This document shows, piece after piece, positions 60,429 through 64,000 of a stretch of 64,000 nt of DNA (the stretch's first letter is position 1; each line of letters begins with the position of its first letter). The stretch covers positions 62,001 to 126,000 of the forward strand of contig JBCCIP010000008.1 in the NCBI GenBank assembly GCA_039111475.1, in the 5' to 3' direction. Below the pieces are notes generated by a model. The model had not been told where the DNA came from and searched no databases. It saw nothing but the letters and a program-made list of their open reading frames with translations. Both the position numbers and the translations under genes were made by a program. The DNA is from JAUIET01 sp039111475. GTDB lineage: Bacteria > Pseudomonadota > Gammaproteobacteria > Pseudomonadales > JAUIET01.

Positions 60429-60443
60429 GCAAGGAGAAAACAA

Positions 60444-60668
60444 ATGCCCTATGTGAATATAAAAATCACCAAAGAAGGCGCCACAGAAGATCAGAAGGCC
60501 GCGCTGATCGCTGGCACGACTGAGATGTTAGCCGATTTGCTCGGTAAGAGCCCAAAAACAACTTTTGTAGTGATTGACGAAGTAGATCTGGAAAATTGGG
60601 GCATCGGCGGATTGCCTGTCATCGAATTTCGAAATGCAAACGCTACCGAGCAAAGTCGTCGTGAATAA
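60444..60668 (+). CDS. 4-oxalocrotonate tautomerase-family protein
   Basis: A 74-residue tautomerase. After removal of Met the catalytic Pro1 is exposed (M-P-Y-V-N-I-K-I), with the family pattern T-E-D-Q-K-A-A-L-I-A-G-T-T-E-M and V-V-I-D-E-V-D-L-E-N-W-G-I-G-G near residue 45. The Arg11 and Arg39 of true 4-OT are not conserved, so the substrate may differ. It begins 15 bases after the NTF2-like gene behind AAGGAG and overlaps the transporter gene. Confidence 0.88.
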   Translation: MPYVNIKITKEGATEDQKAALIAGTTEMLADLLGKSPKTTFVVIDEVDLENWGIGGLPVIEFRNANATEQSRRE

Positions 60669-61122
60669 TTCACCAATAGTGATGCTGAGCCTGATTATGG
60701 TATCGGCTGGCATTGGTGTACCGATCATGGCCGCCTTAAACAGTGGCCTAGGTGCACGACTGGATAATCCCGTCCAAGCGGCGGCTATGCTTTTTTCCCT
60801 GGCGTTACTGGTTTCCCTGGCCGTGCTTTTGATACAACCCAGACCGATCGTGCTGGACCTTGCTTCCATTCCGTCGCGGTTTCTCATGGGTGGATTATTT
60901 GTTGCCTTCTATGTGCTATCGGTGACCTTCATTGCTCCGAAGATAGGTGTTGGGAACTCAGTTGTGCTCGTGTTGTTTGGCCAGATGGTGGCATCTGCTG
61001 TGATAGATCATCACGGTTGGCTAAGTGCTCCTCAAGCGCCTCTATCAGCCAAACGAGTTATGGGATTAGCGTTTGTATTGACTGGTGTTATCTTGATGAA
61101 GCGTCCGATTGCAGAGGCCTAG
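60661..61122 (+). CDS. DMT-superfamily membrane protein (DUF606/YdcZ type)
   Basis: A 153-residue membrane protein with five helices matching the DUF606 half-size DMT unit (V-S-A-G-I-G-V-P-I-M-A-A-L-N-S near residue 10, G-G-L-F-V-A-F-Y-V-L near 80, and V-M-G-L-A-F-V-L-T-G-V-I-L near 135). Such units work as dimers, often with a second gene; none follows here. The GTG at 60661 gives an eight-base overlap with the tautomerase gene; an ATG at 60634 would add nine residues and is an alternative. The transported compound is unknown. Confidence 0.8.
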   Translation: MNNSPIVMLSLIMVSAGIGVPIMAALNSGLGARLDNPVQAAAMLFSLALLVSLAVLLIQPRPIVLDLASIPSRFLMGGLFVAFYVLSVTFIAPKIGVGNSVVLVLFGQMVASAVIDHHGWLSAPQAPLSAKRVMGLAFVLTGVILMKRPIAEA

Positions 61123-61199
61123 CGTCTGAACAACGAATCGTTCTCCACAGGCAGTGGCGCAATAGTTCACCCAGGATAAACCTATTACAGAGACTGGCA

Positions 61200-62003
61200 C
61201 TACTTAGGCTGATGATTCACCGTCCAATCGTAGTCGATAAAACGGACTTTAAAATGTTCAGGTACTTGCTCTTCAACATAGGCATTGAAATACTTTGCTA
61301 AGTCACGTGGCTTTCCTGAAGGAACAAAGTCCTTTGTGTAGAAATCCAAAATGGAAGAGACATACACACTCTTCTCCGATGCCTCTACGCGAAAATGGAT
61401 TGGCTTGGAGAAAAACTCGCGTGTCACTGCATCCAGTTGCTCGTCCAGACGAGCAGCATAAAACGGCTCTTTGGGTAGTCGCGGGCAGTCTCTAACCATG
61501 CAATTCAATGCAAAATGAATACGTGGTTCGTCCAGCGGTCGAATCACTTTATTCTCATAGTCATACAGCGATGTTTTCTTCCCACCAACTATGATCTTTC
61601 GAAACTTAAAAAATGAAGCTCGCTTGAAAAAACTGCTAAAATTGTCTGGAATGCCTCGCTCAATAACGCCCATCATTGCAAGCGCATTGTAGGCGTTTAT
61701 ATGGTAGGCCAGCACGTCGTTTCGACTGGGGAACTGATCAGGGTGAGAACGCGGGCTCACCTCGTTAACAAATGATACGAAGAGTTGTAAGTTTTGGGTG
61801 TCGTTGGCCAGGCTGGTGAAATCAGTTCGACCTTGATCATCGACGAATCGCGCCAAGGTGTCTTCCCAGGCCGCCATTGCTTGATCGGCAAACGTTTGTA
61901 TGTCTTTGTCGGTTGACGCCACCGATTCGCCCTCAGCTGATGAGTGATTCGAGAAGATGAGTATGCACATTAAAATGCCAATGCGTGGAATAAGTGTATT
62001 CAC
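61200..62003 (-). CDS. DUF547 domain exported protein
   Basis: A 267-residue exported protein. The signal peptide (I-G-I-L-M-C-I-L-I-F) is followed by a DUF547 domain with Y-H-I-N-A-Y-N-A-L near residue 95, I-R-P-L-D-E-P-R-I-H-F-A-L-N-C near 150 and D-C-P-R-L soon after, the conserved blocks that may form a Cys/His site. The GTG at 62003 follows AGGAG and overlaps the radical SAM gene stop (GTGA at 62000-62003), so the two are coupled. The function of DUF547 is not established. Confidence 0.85.
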   Translation of the reverse strand: MNTLIPRIGILMCILIFSNHSSAEGESVASTDKDIQTFADQAMAAWEDTLARFVDDQGRTDFTSLANDTQNLQLFVSFVNEVSPRSHPDQFPSRNDVLAYHINAYNALAMMGVIERGIPDNFSSFFKRASFFKFRKIIVGGKKTSLYDYENKVIRPLDEPRIHFALNCMVRDCPRLPKEPFYAARLDEQLDAVTREFFSKPIHFRVEASEKSVYVSSILDFYTKDFVPSGKPRDLAKYFNAYVEEQVPEHFKVRFIDYDWTVNHQPK

Positions 62004-63322
62004 ACCGTTGCTCCTGTTCGATTGTCTATGTCTGACTTTGTAGCCGAGCGCCTTGCAGGATTGGTCTTCCACTTTAGCGGTTCAAATCGGGTGACTTGGC
62101 CATTGGCGTCCGCGACATCCAGCGGCTTCAATATATAGTCGTCGCGGGCCGCATTGTGTTTGCACATAGACACCGGGCCGTCGGCCGTCATCACCATGAA
62201 AGAACATGCGTCGATTCGTTCCGGTACCAAGTGCTCGGCGTCCATGAAGTTCTGGACGAAGAATGTCAGTTTGTGCACCTTGCCTTTGCTCTTTAGCAGG
62301 TCTCCGCTCATTCGCACCAACAGTACCGCCAGGTACTGAAGCAACTTCAACCACCACCGTGGACGCCTGATTAACACAGCCAAAAACTCCGCCACCAATT
62401 TTTTGCGTGGTGCATGTCGATCCCAAGATATTGATTGAAAATCTCTAAGGAAATCGGCAAAAAACGCCTCGTCATAGGCGATTGGGTGCAACGCATGATT
62501 CGTTACTACCGTGGGCAGGTAACTATGGCAATCACCGTGCCCAACCTGAACAACGTCCCAGGGCAGAGACTTATTTGCACCGTCTTCAATCTTTTGCCTA
62601 ACCGTTTGTTGCGTAATCACGTCGTCCCTACTGCCCCACTCGCCCCTGCCAGTTTCCGCTTGCAGCTGGAACGACACCAGGCCGATTACGTCGGCGTTTT
62701 TGGAAAAGAACTTAACGAGCATAGGCAATTCGGCGAAGTTGCCCTCGTGCACAGTAGTATTGAAGATCACCATGAGGCCTAATCCTCGCGCCCTTTCAAT
62801 GTATTCCTGACGGACCACATTCAAGGACATCTCGCTGCCGTGCGACTCTCGCCGTTGCGTGGTGTCGACATGAAAGGCAACATCTTTCAAACCTACCCCG
62901 GCGAGCTTGGCCAGCAGCTCTGCACTGGCCGCAATGCCATTGGTAAATAGCGCAGGATGCAGCCCTATATCACTGGCGTAACGAACAATCTCAATCAGCT
63001 CAGTATGTTTGCGCAGCGTAGGATCACCACCGGTGATTTGCACGTGGGTTCCTGCGCCAAAGTGTTCAATAACGCCATCTAAGCGCTTGAACACTTCAGC
63101 GATTGGTATGTCACGAACCTGCTGGGAGTGCTCTGACAAGTAACACAGCGTGCAATCCAGGTTGCAGCGCTGCGTAATCTCTACGGCAACGCAGCCGATG
63201 GTCTGCAATCGCCCTAACACCTGGTTGGGCGTAAACAAATCGGCCATGCGCTGGCGGGTTGTATTTAGCAAATGCTCGGTGGTTTCGGCCATGATGATTG
63301 GATTATTGGCGATGCTTGCCAT
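62000..63322 (-). CDS. Radical SAM protein
   Basis: A 440-residue radical SAM enzyme. The cluster motif C-N-L-D-C-T-L-C lies near residue 48, with G-G-D-P-T near 90 as the SAM-binding GGE-like turn. After the barrel a hydrophobic/basic stretch (~300-340, R-R-P-R-W-W-L-K-L-L-Q-Y-L-A-V-L-L-V) looks like a membrane-associating helix. C-terminal cysteines in A-C-S-F-M and S-M-C-K-H could ligate an auxiliary cluster. The ATG at 63322 has an AGAGGTGG site; 63343 (GTG) is possible. It forms an operon with DUF547; the substrate is unknown. Confidence 0.88.
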   Translation of the reverse strand: MASIANNPIIMAETTEHLLNTTRQRMADLFTPNQVLGRLQTIGCVAVEITQRCNLDCTLCYLSEHSQQVRDIPIAEVFKRLDGVIEHFGAGTHVQITGGDPTLRKHTELIEIVRYASDIGLHPALFTNGIAASAELLAKLAGVGLKDVAFHVDTTQRRESHGSEMSLNVVRQEYIERARGLGLMVIFNTTVHEGNFAELPMLVKFFSKNADVIGLVSFQLQAETGRGEWGSRDDVITQQTVRQKIEDGANKSLPWDVVQVGHGDCHSYLPTVVTNHALHPIAYDEAFFADFLRDFQSISWDRHAPRKKLVAEFLAVLIRRPRWWLKLLQYLAVLLVRMSGDLLKSKGKVHKLTFFVQNFMDAEHLVPERIDACSFMVMTADGPVSMCKHNAARDDYILKPLDVADANGQVTRFEPLKWKTNPARRSATKSDIDNRTGATV

Positions 63323-63495
63323 CCACCTCTTAATTACCTGCACTTGTGACCTGCTCAGGCATCCATAAGTTCCAATCGGGTGTTTTTTTCTTTCTAGACG
63401 CGCAGGATTGGATAGAACGCGGCCGTCTCGTGGATTGCACTCACAATAATTGCTCGCTGAAGGATCAAAACCCTAATTTGCAGGTCCAATTTGGT

Positions 63496-64000
63496 ATGAA
63501 GAAAATATCGTTCCCTATCTTATTCACCTACTCGCTCACCTTTGCACTGGCTTGGAACGCACAGGCCGTGCAATTTGAGAGTTCTGAGTTTCGCACACCG
63601 TTGGTAGAGCTTTACACCTCAGAGGGCTGCAGTAGTTGCCCTCCTGCGGATCGCTGGCTCTCAAAATTTGCCAAAGACAGTAAACTGTGGAAAGAATATG
63701 TACCGGTTGCTTTTCACGTTGATTATTGGGATTACATCGGCTGGAAGGACCCATTCGCAAAATCGACCTACAGCGAACGGCAACGGCAGTACGCTAGAGA
63801 AGGCGGCTCTACTGCCATCTACACGCCGGGTGTTCGAAAAGCGGGTGTGTTGTGGGAGACTTGGCGGTTGCCGCTTGCTAAGCCCAGTCTTGAGGACACG
63901 CTGGTAGGTTCCTTGCAATTTAGCTTGAATGGAGAGCGACAGATATTCGCTAAATATGAGCGCAGTGGGGAATTGAATCTGACAGATAATCTCACCTTGC
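63496..64000 (+). CDS. DUF1223 thioredoxin-like protein, 3' truncated by the window
   Basis: An exported protein running off the window end. The signal peptide (L-F-T-Y-S-L-T-F-A-L-A-W-N-A-Q-A) is followed by V-E-L-Y-T-S-E-G-C-S-S-C-P-P-A-D, the DUF1223 signature with a C-S-S-C redox pair, then F-H-V-D-Y-W-D-Y-I-G-W-K-D-P and Y-T-P-G-V, all typical of the family. The first 168 codons are open; the usual family length is about 230-260. It is divergent from the radical SAM gene. It is likely a periplasmic disulfide-active protein. Confidence 0.92.
   Translation, partial: MKKISFPILFTYSLTFALAWNAQAVQFESSEFRTPLVELYTSEGCSSCPPADRWLSKFAKDSKLWKEYVPVAFHVDYWDYIGWKDPFAKSTYSERQRQYAREGGSTAIYTPGVRKAGVLWETWRLPLAKPSLEDTLVGSLQFSLNGERQIFAKYERSGELNLTDNLTL

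Noticed and set aside
1..64000. CRISPR arrays, intact insertion sequences, prophage or defence genes
   Set aside because: No regularly spaced repeats, transposase frames or recognisable phage or defence proteins were found apart from the integrase stub.

Overview
The window looks like chromosome from a marine gammaproteobacterium of moderate GC content. This rests on gene style: a DbpA helicase, a tRNA-Glu almost identical to the E. coli one, an Lrp/ald pair, an alkylsulfatase, a DMSP-lyase-like cupin, glycine-betaine-type demethylation enzymes, a CBM9/DUF5916 outer-membrane protein beside an S9 peptidase, and a NaChBac-type sodium channel. The genus cannot be fixed from this sequence alone. 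There are no rRNA operons, intact insertion sequences, prophages or CRISPR arrays.

Layout. 0-12.4 kb: a broken-off fatty acid hydroxylase-family gene with DUF2147; an APH-type kinase; a class IV aminotransferase divergent from a sulfotransferase-like gene; alanine dehydrogenase (ald) divergent from its probable Lrp-type regulator; a one-domain voltage-gated cation channel; a saccharopine-dehydrogenase-like reductase; a PEP mutase/isocitrate lyase-family enzyme; and a PQQ-propeller protein overlapping a BVMO-like flavoprotein. 12.4-24.4 kb: FKBP isomerase, a tandem glutaredoxin/GST-N protein, an SDR, the CBM9/DUF5916 and S9 peptidase pair, a HisD-family dehydrogenase, and a two-gene CHASE4 histidine kinase/REC-GGDEF-EAL system. 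24.5-31.8 kb: a tightly overlapping seven-gene run with three glycosyltransferases, a BtrH-like protein, a thioesterase, ung and a PepQ-like peptidase, divergent from an FkbM methyltransferase. 31.9-35.9 kb: the remnant of a mobile island at tRNA-Glu, bounded by a degenerate direct repeat of the tRNA 3' end. It holds an integrase stub, two other gene remnants and an intact Iso/xanthine-dehydrogenase-type molybdoenzyme pair.

36-53.5 kb is the most interesting stretch. It carries a possible structured RNA, a TMADH/dienoyl-CoA-reductase-type flavoenzyme, dbpA, and an operon of sugar-type MFS symporter, DddQ-like cupin and PhyH oxygenase. A cytochrome P450 with a small ABM-type protein follows. 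Then comes a thioredoxin-fold gene interrupted by an in-frame UGA exactly at the redox site, which I read as selenocysteine in a W-x-x-W-U-G-C motif. Last is a regulated cluster: XRE-cupin regulator, DMGDH/GcvT-type oxidase, Asp/Glu racemase-like enzyme and sulfotransferase-like protein, divergent from a Rieske oxygenase across a 28-bp operator dyad. Together these suggest uptake and oxidative demethylation or cleavage of a methylated amine or sulfonium compound. The substrate is inference.

53.6-64 kb: an alkylsulfatase lipoprotein; an AraC-regulated NmrA/DUF1772 pair with a perfect dyad in the divergent promoter; a LysR regulator divergent from GST, NTF2-like, tautomerase and DMT genes; a radical SAM/DUF547 pair; and the start of a DUF1223 gene running off the end.
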